Shown: one piece after another, positions 30,262 through 38,253 of the stretch | Position numbering within the stretch: position 1 is the stretch's first letter | Layout: each line of letters starts with the position of its first letter | DNA from: Chthoniobacterales bacterium | GTDB lineage: Bacteria; Verrucomicrobiota; Verrucomicrobiia; Chthoniobacterales; JACTMZ01 | Direction of reading: 5' to 3' | DNA length: 64,000 bases | Assembly (NCBI GenBank): GCA_018402585.1 | Contig: JAGYIO010000005.1 | Coordinates: 124,001-188,000, forward strand | Notes under the pieces: generated by a model | Told to the model about the DNA's origin: nothing | Seen by the model: the letters and a program-made list of their open reading frames with translations, nothing else | The model's database searches: none | Program-made: the position numbers and the translations under genes

Positions 30262-30792
30262 ATGGCCACTACCGTCCAACGCCCGAAACTCAGCCTCCTG
30301 GAGCGCTCCTACTTCCCTGCCATCTTGGGCGGCCTCTGGATCACGCTGCAACACTTCATCAAAATGCTTTTGGGTCAGACCAAGGTCACCATGCAGTATC
30401 CCGAGCAGAAATGGGACAGCGCCATGCCCGAGTGGTATCGCGGCGCGCCGACCTTGGTGAAGGACGAACATGACCGCGAACGCTGCGTGGCCTGTCAACT
30501 TTGCGAGTTCATTTGTCCACCCCGCGCCATCGCGATCAAACCCGCCGAACTCCCCGCCGACGACCAGTGGTCCAAGGTCGAAAAATACCCCGAGAAATTC
30601 GACATCGATATGATCCGTTGCATCTATTGCGGGCTCTGCGAGGAAGTCTGCCCCGAGCAGGCCATTTTCCTGCGCAAGGACTACTCGATCACCGGCCTGA
30701 CCCGGGCCGAAATGGTCCACGACAAGGAAAAGCTCTACGAATTGGGCGGCGTGAGGAACGGCTTGGTCCACAAGTGGAACGAAAAAAAGTGA
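30262..30792 (+). CDS. nuoI: NADH-quinone oxidoreductase subunit I
   Basis: NuoI carries two tetranuclear iron-sulfur clusters that pass electrons to the cluster beside the quinone site. It has 176 residues. Both ferredoxin motifs are intact: CVACQLCEFICPP and CIYCGLCEEVCPE. The ATG is one base after the nuoH stop. Confidence 0.98.
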   Translation: MATTVQRPKLSLLERSYFPAILGGLWITLQHFIKMLLGQTKVTMQYPEQKWDSAMPEWYRGAPTLVKDEHDRERCVACQLCEFICPPRAIAIKPAELPADDQWSKVEKYPEKFDIDMIRCIYCGLCEEVCPEQAIFLRKDYSITGLTRAEMVHDKEKLYELGGVRNGLVHKWNEKK

Positions 30793-30797
30793 TCGAA

Positions 30798-30815
30798 AGA
30801 GGCCTTCTCGCCTCT
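30798..30815. repeat. Short hairpin in the nuoI-nuoJ gap
   Basis: AGAGGC, six bases, GCCTCT form a perfect 6-base stem just after the nuoI stop. The 84-base gap also has a GC-rich tract before nuoJ. There is no T-run. Confidence 0.4.
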
Positions 30816-30876
30816 TAGGCTGCGCGCTTCCGGCTAAAAAAGCGGCGTGCCAAGCGCCCCCGGCGCCAACCACCGC

Positions 30877-31380
30877 ATGCTTACCATCCTGTTCTGGGTC
30901 TTTTCCGTGCTCATGCTCGCCTCGGCTGCGGCCGTCGTCCTCTTCCGCAACCCGGTGAACAGCGCGATGAGCCTCGTCCTCACCTTCCTCGCCCTCGCCG
31001 CCCTCTTCGTCACCCTCGACGCCTTCTTCATCGGGATCATCCAGATCCTGGTCTACGCCGGCGCGGTCATGGTCCTTTTTCTTTTCATCATCATGCTCCT
31101 CGACCTCAAGGCCGAGACCCGCCGGCGCCTCAACATTGCCGCCTTGGCCGGCGGACTCGCCGTGCTCGGCGGTTTCGTGGTCCTCGTCACCCAAGTGGTC
31201 AGATCCCTCCCCTCCTCCGCCGAGCACTTTCCCCCTCTGGCCCGCACCGGCTACCCCGACGCCTATGAAATCGGCATGACCCTCTTCAGCGGTTTCAACC
31301 TCCCCTTTCAAGTCATCGGCGTCCTCCTTCTGGTCTCCACCGTCGGTGTGGTCGTCCTCAGCCGCCGCAATTTGCGATGA
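30877..31380 (+). CDS. nuoJ: NADH-quinone oxidoreductase subunit J
   Basis: A membrane-arm subunit of complex I, 167 residues, with five predicted membrane helices. It shows FRNPVNSAMSLVLTFLALAALFV, the helix 3 region QILVYAGAVMVLFLFIIMLL, and a final helix VIGVLLLVSTVGVVVLSRR. The ATG at 30877 was chosen over a GTG ten codons upstream because the first helix begins there. A 232-base gap full of palindromic repeats separates it from nuoK, unusual in an otherwise tight operon. Confidence 0.96.
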   Translation: MLTILFWVFSVLMLASAAAVVLFRNPVNSAMSLVLTFLALAALFVTLDAFFIGIIQILVYAGAVMVLFLFIIMLLDLKAETRRRLNIAALAGGLAVLGGFVVLVTQVVRSLPSSAEHFPPLARTGYPDAYEIGMTLFSGFNLPFQVIGVLLLVSTVGVVVLSRRNLR

Positions 31381-31450
31381 AAACCCTCTTTGCCAAACCT
31401 GGTGCCGTGGCACTCCGTGCCGCGTTCCTCAACCGCACACGGCACACAAA

Positions 31451-31508
31451 GTGGCATCGGCATCCTGCCCATGACCCTCGTACCTCATCGGCAGGATGCC
31501 GATGCCAC
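31451..31508. repeat. Palindromic repeat family A, copy 2 (nuoJ-nuoK gap)
   Basis: The same 23-base inverted arms as at 2043-2100, with a 12-base centre (ACCCTCGTACCT). One base of the left arm differs (CCCATG instead of CCGATG). A small frame through it again reads WHRHPA ... SAGCRCH, as in msrA. Confidence 0.93.
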
Positions 31509-31518
31509 CATCTCCCAA

Positions 31519-31599
31519 GGGGCACGGGCAGCCTGCCCGCCCGGGTGCGGGTCCCGCCCGTCACGACCAAAACCACGGGCCAAGAACCCGTGCCACCCC
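31519..31599. repeat. Second palindromic element in the nuoJ-nuoK gap
   Basis: GGGGCACGGG at 31519-31528 pairs with CCCGTGCC-A-CCC at 31587-31598, enclosing smaller GC-rich hairpins (GCGGGTCCCGC at about 31547-31557). It lies directly after the family A copy, so two different repeats are stacked in this gap. Confidence 0.6.
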
Positions 31600-31612
31600 A
31601 TCTCTCCTGACC

Positions 31613-31933
31613 ATGCCCACCCTCGGCGATTACCTCCTGGTCAGCGGCCTCCTCTTCTCCATCGGCCTGGCCGGGGTCCTCTTGCGCCGCAACCTCCTCA
31701 TCATCTTCATGAGCCTCGAACTCATGCTCAATGCGGCCAACCTCTCCCTCGTCGCCTTCGCCCGCCACGGTGTCACCGCCTTCGGACTTCCCGACTACAA
31801 CGCCCAAGTCCTCGTTTTCTTCATCATCACGGTCGCCGCGGCCGAGGTGGCCGTCGGGCTGGCCATCATCGTCGCCCTCTACCGCCTGCGCCAAACCACG
31901 CACGTCGAGGACCTCAACCGGATGAAATTCTGA
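31613..31933 (+). CDS. nuoK: NADH-quinone oxidoreductase subunit K
   Basis: A small antiporter-like subunit with three membrane helices, 106 residues. The conserved Glu residues in the second and third helices are visible ([19 protein letters not shown] and [13 protein letters not shown]). It starts after the repeat-filled gap and ends four bases before nuoL. Confidence 0.97.
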   Translation: MPTLGDYLLVSGLLFSIGLAGVLLRRNLLIIFMSLELMLNAANLSLVAFARHGVTAFGLPDYNAQVLVFFIITVAAAEVAVGLAIIVALYRLRQTTHVEDLNRMKF

Positions 31934-31937
31934 CCCG

Positions 31938-33746
31938 ATGGACCCGCAATTTTATCCTTGGATCATCCTCTTTGCCCCGCTCGTCGCCGCCGCGTTCATC
32001 CTCTTCGTTCTCCCGCGCCAGAAGGTTGCCGCCAGTGCCGTCGGCATCTTCACCGTCGCGTTGACCTGCTTGCTCAGCTGGCAAGTTTTCCTCGACCCGG
32101 CCCTCGCCGTCACCGCGCAAATCCCGTGGATCGAAGTCCCCGGCGTTTTCTCCGTCCCGATCGGCCTCATTCTCGACAACCTGAGCCGCCTCATGCTCGT
32201 CGTGGTCACCACCATCGCCACCCTCGTCTTCATCTATTCCGCCGGCTACATGCGCGGCGACGAAGGTATCCCGCGCTATTACGCATCGCTCTGCCTCTTT
32301 CTCTTCTCCATGCTCGGCATCGTCCTGGCCGACAACCTGGTCATGATGTTCATCTTCTGGGAACTGGTCGGGGTCAGCTCCTACCTGCTCATCGGCCACT
32401 ATTTCCGCAAAGACTCTGCGGCGGACGCCGCCAAGCAGGCTTTCACGGTCAACCGCGTTGGCGATTTCGGCTTCATCCTCGGCATCCTCATGCTCTGGCT
32501 GGCCACCGGCTCGGTCATGTTCGCCGGGATCGAAGCAAATCTCTCCGCCCTCACCCTCCATCCCGGCTACCTCATCGCTGCGTGCCTCCTCGTTTTCTGC
32601 GGCACCATCGGCAAATCCGCCCAAATGCCGCTCCACGTCTGGCTGCCCAACTCGATGGAGGGTCCGACCCCGGTGTCCTCACTCCTCCACGCCGCCACCA
32701 TGGTCGCGGCGGGTGTCTACATGCTGGCCCGCATTTTTCCCATCCTGCTTGCCGCGCCGGACATCGTCCGCGAAGTCATCATGTGGACCGGCGCCATCAC
32801 CTGCTTCGCGGCAGGTCTGATGGCCATCCAGCAGGACGACATCAAACGCATCCTCGCTTATTCGACCATCTCCCAACTCGGCTACATGGTCGTCGGCATC
32901 GGCGTGGGCGCGACGGGTGACGTCGCCATGTTCCATCTTTTCACCCACGCCTTCTTCAAGTGCCTTCTCTTCCTCTGCGCGGGTTCCATCATCATCGCCC
33001 TGCACCACGAGCAGAACATTTGGAAAATGGGCGGGCTCCTCACCCGCATGCCCATCACCGCACTCTGCATGCTGGCCGGCGGACTCGCCCTCGCCGGCGT
33101 GCCGTTCTTCAGCGGATCCTTTAGCAAGGACAACATCATCGAGTGGGCCTGGCTTAACAACCGTCCCGGATTCTGGATCACCGCCAGCGCCGTGCTCCTC
33201 ACCGCCCTCTACACTTTCCGTCTTTTGCTCGTTGTCCTCCTCGGCAAGCCGCGCGGCGACCATGCCGCCCGGGCCAAAGAATCCCCGCTCGTTATGACCC
33301 TTCCGCTCGTCATTCTCGCCGTCCCCGCGGTCATAGCCGGTTACCCGTGGTTCGTCAGCCATTTCTTCGACATCGCCTACGCTGAAGCCCCCGCCATCGC
33401 GCATAAAATCGTCCTCGGTTTCCTCGCCGCCGGCGCCGGCCTCGCCGCATGGCTTTACCTGCGCGGGCCCGCCCGGGATCCCGTCCGCATCCCGCTCCTG
33501 GCCAACCGCCTTTACATCGACAATTTCTACAACTGGCTCGTGGTCCGGGGGCAGGGGGGCATTGCCGTGTTCGGTTCCTGGTTCGACCGCTGGATTATTG
33601 ACGGCTTGGTCGTGACCGGCAGCGCCCGCACGGTCTGGGGCGCGGGCTACCTCCTGCGTCTTCTCCAACTGGGCAACCTGCAAGCCTACGCCTTCTTCTT
33701 CGGCGCCGGGATGCTGCTCGTCCTCTACTTCCTCGTTTTCCGCTGA
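31938..33746 (+). CDS. nuoL: NADH-quinone oxidoreductase subunit L
   Basis: The distal proton-pumping subunit of complex I, 602 residues and about fifteen membrane helices plus the long lateral helix at the C-terminus. Key stretches are WELVGVSSYLLIGHYF (conserved Glu), AFTVNRVGDFGFILG, LHVWLPNSMEGPTPVSSLLHAATMVAAGVYML (given in parts by the Lys and His sites), DDIKRILAYSTISQLGYM and LTRMPITALCMLAGG. The last base of its stop is shared with the nuoM start. Confidence 0.98.
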   Translation: MDPQFYPWIILFAPLVAAAFILFVLPRQKVAASAVGIFTVALTCLLSWQVFLDPALAVTAQIPWIEVPGVFSVPIGLILDNLSRLMLVVVTTIATLVFIYSAGYMRGDEGIPRYYASLCLFLFSMLGIVLADNLVMMFIFWELVGVSSYLLIGHYFRKDSAADAAKQAFTVNRVGDFGFILGILMLWLATGSVMFAGIEANLSALTLHPGYLIAACLLVFCGTIGKSAQMPLHVWLPNSMEGPTPVSSLLHAATMVAAGVYMLARIFPILLAAPDIVREVIMWTGAITCFAAGLMAIQQDDIKRILAYSTISQLGYMVVGIGVGATGDVAMFHLFTHAFFKCLLFLCAGSIIIALHHEQNIWKMGGLLTRMPITALCMLAGGLALAGVPFFSGSFSKDNIIEWAWLNNRPGFWITASAVLLTALYTFRLLLVVLLGKPRGDHAARAKESPLVMTLPLVILAVPAVIAGYPWFVSHFFDIAYAEAPAIAHKIVLGFLAAGAGLAAWLYLRGPARDPVRIPLLANRLYIDNFYNWLVVRGQGGIAVFGSWFDRWIIDGLVVTGSARTVWGAGYLLRLLQLGNLQAYAFFFGAGMLLVLYFLVFR

Positions 33747-35212
33747 TGAGCCCGCTCCTCTCCCTCATCCTCATCCCGCTGGTCACCGCGGCGTTCTGCA
33801 TGGCCGGCTCGGCCCCGCGCCGCATTTCGCTCTTCGGCGCCGGCGCCAACCTCCTCCTCAGCCTCTACCTCCTCGCGTCCTACAACCTCGAAATCGGCGG
33901 CTTCCAATTTGTCAGCGAAAACGCGCTCTTCCCCGCTTACGGCCTCAGCTTCTCGCTCGGGGCCGACGGACTGAGCATGGTCCTCCTCCTCCTCGCCACG
34001 CTCGTCACCTTTGCCGCCGTCTGGGTCACCCCGCCGGTCGAAAAGTCCCCCGGCATGTTCTACGCGTGCCTTCTCTTGATCTCGGGCGGTGCCATCGGCG
34101 CCTTTGCTTCGATCGACCTCTTTTTCTTTTACGCTTTCCACGAACTCGCCCTTATCCCCACCTTCCTCCTCATCGGCATCTGGGGCTCGGGTGACCGCCA
34201 GCGCATCGCTTGGAAAGTGACGATTTACCTCGCTTTCGGCAGCTTCATTCTGCTCCTCGGACTCATTGGTCTCTGGCTCGCCGTACCCGAAGGACTGCGC
34301 ACCTTTGATATCCGCCTCCTCCAGCAGCTCGGCTACGCCGGCCTCCTCACCCCCGGACCCGCTGTCTACCTCCTCCTCTTCTTCGGCTTCGGCATCCTCA
34401 TCGCCCTCTTCCCTTTCCACACCTGGGCGCCCGAAGCCTATGCTTCCGCACCCGCACCCGCCGCCATGCTCCATGCCGGGGTGCTCAAAAAGTTCGGCCT
34501 CTACGGACTCCTCCGCCTCGTCGTGCCCATCTTCCCCGAGGAAATCCAACAGTTCGCCCACCTCGTCCTCATCCTCCTCCTCGGCAACATCCTCTACGTC
34601 GGCTTCGTGACCCTCGCACAAAAACGCCTCGACCTCATGCTCGGCTACTCGAGCGTCATGCACATGGGCTACGCCTTCCTCGGCTTCGTCGCCCTCAACC
34701 AGCTCGGACTTGCCGGCCTGTCGCTCATGCTCTTTGCCCACGGACTCACCGTGGCCGCCCTCTTCGCCCTTTGCGGTGAAATCAACCGCCGCACCGGCAC
34801 CCTCGAGTTCTCCGAACTCGGCGGCCTCGCCGGGGTCACCCCGAAACTCGGACTCCTCTTCGGCTTCGCCGCCATGGCCTCGGTCGGTCTCCCCGGCTTC
34901 GCCACCTTCGCCAGCGAAATCATGATTTTCTTCGGCGCCTTCGCCCGCGGTGCGGTCGGCAGCTTCAACTGGTTCCAGACCGCCACCGCCCTCGCCCTCT
35001 GGGGCGTGGTCATCTCCGCGGTCTACATGCTCCGCGCTTACCGCAACATTTTCTGGGGCGCGCGCGGGTCAGCGGTCAAAGCTGACACTGCTGATATTTC
35101 CTCCGGTGTCCGCTGGGCCGTCATCCTTCTCCTCGCCGTGCTCCTCCTCACCGGCTTCCGTCCCGGCCTCTTGCTCGACTACCTCAACCCGGTCTTCGCC
35201 TACCTGCCCTGA
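33746..35212 (+). CDS. nuoM: NADH-quinone oxidoreductase subunit M
   Basis: A proton-pumping antiporter-like subunit, 488 residues. It shows the conserved Glu in FFYAFHELALIPTFLLIG, HTWAPEAYASAPAPAAMLHAGVL-type core (in parts at about residues 225-248), the KRLDLMLGYSSVMHMGYA segment and the breaking helix. Starts and stops overlap with nuoL and nuoN by one base, so the three large subunits are tightly coupled. Confidence 0.98.
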   Translation: MSPLLSLILIPLVTAAFCMAGSAPRRISLFGAGANLLLSLYLLASYNLEIGGFQFVSENALFPAYGLSFSLGADGLSMVLLLLATLVTFAAVWVTPPVEKSPGMFYACLLLISGGAIGAFASIDLFFFYAFHELALIPTFLLIGIWGSGDRQRIAWKVTIYLAFGSFILLLGLIGLWLAVPEGLRTFDIRLLQQLGYAGLLTPGPAVYLLLFFGFGILIALFPFHTWAPEAYASAPAPAAMLHAGVLKKFGLYGLLRLVVPIFPEEIQQFAHLVLILLLGNILYVGFVTLAQKRLDLMLGYSSVMHMGYAFLGFVALNQLGLAGLSLMLFAHGLTVAALFALCGEINRRTGTLEFSELGGLAGVTPKLGLLFGFAAMASVGLPGFATFASEIMIFFGAFARGAVGSFNWFQTATALALWGVVISAVYMLRAYRNIFWGARGSAVKADTADISSGVRWAVILLLAVLLLTGFRPGLLLDYLNPVFAYLP

Positions 35213-36663
35213 TGAACCCGCTTTACCTCGAAGCCTCCGTTGTTGTTCTGGGCATCTTTCTGCTCATGGCCGAAGCCTTCTCCGGCCCCGGGGCCAAACG
35301 CGGCATCGCCTACCTCGGCATTCTCGGACTCCTCGGCATCCTTGGCGCCACCTTCTTCGCCGACCCTGCCGCGATGAACGCCTCCGCCGCCTACGCCAAA
35401 TTCTACAGCGCGGACCCCCTCGCCCTCTTCCTCAAACAATTCGCCCTCCTTACGACCGTCATCGTGCTGGTCATGGCGCTCGAATACGCCCCGACGGTCG
35501 AAGCCAACCTCCCCTCCGAACGCCGCGGCGCCGGACTCGGTGAATTTTACACCCTCCCAGTCCTAGCTTGCGCCGGCCTCATGTGGATGGCCTCGGCGGT
35601 CGACTTCGTCATGATCTTCGTCTCGCTCGAACTGGTCACCATCACCTTCTACATCCTCGTCTCCTACCTCCGCCGCAATGAGAACAGCCTCGAAGCCGGC
35701 ACGAAATTCCTCGTCCTCGGTGCCCTCTCGACCGGCTTCCTTGTCTACGGCATCACCTGGATCTACGGCGTGACCGGACAATTCAACCTCGCCGCCATTG
35801 CGGCCAAACTTCCCCTCCTCGACCAAGCCGCCGCCCCCGCCCTTCTCTTCGGCTTCGGCCTCGTCCTCATTGCCCTCGGTTTCAAAATTGCCGCCGCCCC
35901 CTTCCAATTCTGGGTCCCCGACGTCTACCAAGGAGCGCCCACTCCGGTCACCGCCTTCCTCTCCGTCGCCTCCAAAGCCGCTGGCTTCATCGTGCTGCTC
36001 CGCGTCGTGCAAACCTTCCTTGTCGTCCCCGCCCTGCAGGAAAAAATCCTCCCCCTCCTTGCGGTCATCGCCGGTGCCACCATGATCTTCGGCAACCTCG
36101 CCGCCATCCCGCAGTCCAACCTCAAACGCCTCCTCGCCTACTCCAGCATCGGCCACGCCGGTTATCTTCTCCTCGGCATCGTCTCCATCGGCGCCCCCTT
36201 CGCCGGCACCGCGATTGTTTTCTATCTCGCCGCCTACCTCCTCATGACGTTGCTCGCCTTCCTCGTCATGACCATCGTGGCCCAAGCCACCGGCGGCGAT
36301 GACCTCGCCAATTTCAACGGACTCAACCAGCGCGCTCCCCACCTCGCCTTCGCCCTCATGCTGGCCATGCTCTCCCTCGCCGGCATCCCCCTCACCGCCG
36401 GCTTCCTCGGCAAATTGTTCATCTTCGAATGCGCCATCGAGCAGCAGCATTGGGGACTGGTCATCCTCGGCGTGATCACTGTTGCCGCCGGCTTCTATTA
36501 TTACCTCAAAGTGATCCGCGCCATGTATTGGCAACAACCCGCCGACCCCGACGCCCCCGAAATCGCAGTGAGCGCTCTGGCCAAACTGACCATCGCCCTC
36601 CTCTGCGCCCTCATCATTTGGTTGGGCGTCTACCCGGCCCCGCTCCTCTCGTTGCTCCCCTGA
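35212..36663 (+). CDS. nuoN: NADH-quinone oxidoreductase subunit N
   Basis: The third antiporter-like subunit, 483 residues. Family stretches are MIFVSLELVTITFYILVSY (conserved Glu), KYFVLGA-type KFLVLGALSTGFLVYG, FQFWVPDVYQGAPTPVTAFL and QSNLKRLLAYSSIGHAGYLL. It closes the nuo block. A 123-base gap follows, which holds the promoter of the next gene. Confidence 0.98.
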   Translation: MNPLYLEASVVVLGIFLLMAEAFSGPGAKRGIAYLGILGLLGILGATFFADPAAMNASAAYAKFYSADPLALFLKQFALLTTVIVLVMALEYAPTVEANLPSERRGAGLGEFYTLPVLACAGLMWMASAVDFVMIFVSLELVTITFYILVSYLRRNENSLEAGTKFLVLGALSTGFLVYGITWIYGVTGQFNLAAIAAKLPLLDQAAAPALLFGFGLVLIALGFKIAAAPFQFWVPDVYQGAPTPVTAFLSVASKAAGFIVLLRVVQTFLVVPALQEKILPLLAVIAGATMIFGNLAAIPQSNLKRLLAYSSIGHAGYLLLGIVSIGAPFAGTAIVFYLAAYLLMTLLAFLVMTIVAQATGGDDLANFNGLNQRAPHLAFALMLAMLSLAGIPLTAGFLGKLFIFECAIEQQHWGLVILGVITVAAGFYYYLKVIRAMYWQQPADPDAPEIAVSALAKLTIALLCALIIWLGVYPAPLLSLLP

Positions 36664-36774
36664 TCCCGACGCGCCGCGCCCCGCTCCCGCTTCCATCATG
36701 CTCAACACCGGGTAGGACAGGAACTCCGGGTCCACCAACAAAAATTCCTTCCTTCCGCCCCGCCCCGCCTCTGG

Positions 36775-36780
36775 TAAAAT
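36775..36780 (+). promoter_or_regulatory. Candidate -10 element, leaderless start of the kinase-like gene
   Basis: TAAAAT at 36775-36780 ends six bases before the ATG at 36787, so transcription would start at the ATG. No convincing -35 box is visible in the C-rich sequence upstream. Confidence 0.45.
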
Positions 36781-36786
36781 TTTGTC

Positions 36787-37488
36787 ATGTCAGAACCCGA
36801 CTATTTCGCCAAATACCGCGCCTACTTTGTCAGCCAAAAAGACCGTGCTCCGCTCGGCAGGACGAGCGGTCTTCCTTTCGTCACCCTCTCCCGCCAAGCC
36901 GGCGCTGGCGCGGAGACCGTCGCGCATCTCCTCTCCGAAAAACTCAACGCAGACCTCGCGACAGGCGCGCAGCCTTGGATGGTTTTCGACAAGAATCTTA
37001 TCACCAAGGTGCTGGAGGACGCCGATCTGCCGCAAGAAATCGCCAAGCTTGTCCTCGAAGACAAAGACACCACCGTGCAGGCCCTCCTCGGCGAGGTGCT
37101 CGGTCTCCATCCCTCGATGTGGACCATCTTCCATCATACGAGCGACACCATCCTCAAACTGGCCCGGATCGGACGCTGCATCATTGTCGGACGAGGCGCC
37201 GAAATCATCACCGCAAGGTTGAAGTGCGGAATCCACGTCCGTCTTGTTGCCCCCGAAAGCACCCGCTTGGCCCATCTGGAGAAGCATTTCCAATGGGATG
37301 CCAAAGCCGCGGCAAAATATCTTCATGAGCATGACGAAGGCCGTCGCCGCTACGTCAAAAGCAACTTCCAGCGCGACATCGACGACCCGACCCTTTACCA
37401 CGCCACGCTCAATACCGGCCTCCTCTCCTTCGACCGCACCGCCGACCTCGTGGCCCGTCTCGTGATGGACCAAAGCAACGAGAATTGA
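36787..37488 (+). CDS. Cytidylate kinase-like family protein
   Basis: A 233-residue P-loop protein of the cytidylate kinase-like family. The N-terminus has VTLSRQAGAGAETVAHLLSE in place of a classical Walker A (no GK[ST]), then VFDKNLITKVLE, a central IGRCIIVGRGAEII and HVRLVAPESTRLAHL, and the basic lid RRRYVKSNFQRDIDDP. Members are often regarded as nucleoside monophosphate kinases of unknown substrate. It is not the essential CMP kinase Cmk, which is smaller and has a canonical P-loop. It stands alone between nuo and pur genes. Confidence 0.82.
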   Translation: MSEPDYFAKYRAYFVSQKDRAPLGRTSGLPFVTLSRQAGAGAETVAHLLSEKLNADLATGAQPWMVFDKNLITKVLEDADLPQEIAKLVLEDKDTTVQALLGEVLGLHPSMWTIFHHTSDTILKLARIGRCIIVGRGAEIITARLKCGIHVRLVAPESTRLAHLEKHFQWDAKAAAKYLHEHDEGRRRYVKSNFQRDIDDPTLYHATLNTGLLSFDRTADLVARLVMDQSNEN

Positions 37489-37665
37489 GCGGGATCCGTA
37501 GAGTGACAATTCCGTAACATTGGGCGGTCTGGAAGACTTAAGCGTCAACACATGAACATTTTGTGCCATTCCGGAGCAGCCCAAGACATAGTTTGAAAGA
37601 CTCCCCCTCTTTACCGGAAAGTATGGAGTGATGCATTCCTTGACGCGTTGTCCGCGGCGGTTCAA

Positions 37666-38253
37666 ATGAGCGGACCAGACCTGCTCCGCTTGGGCGTTCT
37701 CGGTTCGGGGCACGGCTCGAACTTCGCCGCCATCTGCCGCGCCATCGACGCGGGCGCCCTGCCGGCGCAGGTCGCCGCCGTGCTCTCCGATCAGCCGGAC
37801 GCAAGGATCCTTGAACTCGGCCGCACCCGGGGTGCGCGCACCGCGTGCCTTGTCCCGGCCAGCGCACGCGGACGCCTTGATGCCGCCACCGAGGAAAAAA
37901 TCGTCGCCATCCTGCGCGAGGAGAAAGTTGAGTTGGTCGTCTTGGCCGGTTTCATGCGTATCGTGGGCCCCTCCCTCCTCGCTGCCTATCCGCGACGCAT
38001 CATCAACGTGCATCCTTCCCTCCTGCCGAAACACCGCGGATTCCAAGCCGCCGCTCAAGCTCTCGCCGCCGGCGATGAGGTCACCGGTTGCACCGTGCAC
38101 TACGTGGACCAAGGGGTGGACACCGGGGAAATCCTCGCGCAAAGAGAAGTCGAGGTCAGGCCGGATGACACGGCAGAAACCCTGCAGGCGCGGATCCAGG
38201 TCGCCGAGCATGAATTGTTGCCTGCCATCATCGCCAAGTTTGCCCGCCGATGA
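37666..38253 (+). CDS. purN: Phosphoribosylglycinamide formyltransferase
   Basis: PurN adds a formyl group from 10-formyl-tetrahydrofolate to GAR in purine synthesis. It has 195 residues. It shows LGVLGSGHGSNFAAI (phosphate loop), the catalytic Asn-His-Asp set in INVHPSLLPKHRG and HYVDQGVDTGEIL. The ATG at 37666 is preferred over a TTG six codons upstream. The stop overlaps the purL start (ATGA), so it opens the pur run. The 177-base gap upstream holds no recognised riboswitch or clear promoter. Confidence 0.95.
   Translation: MSGPDLLRLGVLGSGHGSNFAAICRAIDAGALPAQVAAVLSDQPDARILELGRTRGARTACLVPASARGRLDAATEEKIVAILREEKVELVVLAGFMRIVGPSLLAAYPRRIINVHPSLLPKHRGFQAAAQALAAGDEVTGCTVHYVDQGVDTGEILAQREVEVRPDDTAETLQARIQVAEHELLPAIIAKFARR

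Noticed and set aside
31377-31610. A 77-codon frame starting at the nuoJ stop
   Set aside because: It runs mainly through two palindromic repeats, has no family match, and its coding look is explained by the stop-free repeat.
36845-36875. A CGCTCG/CGAGCG hairpin resembling family C inside the kinase-like gene
   Set aside because: Only a short core matches and it encodes normal protein sequence, so it was not counted as a copy.
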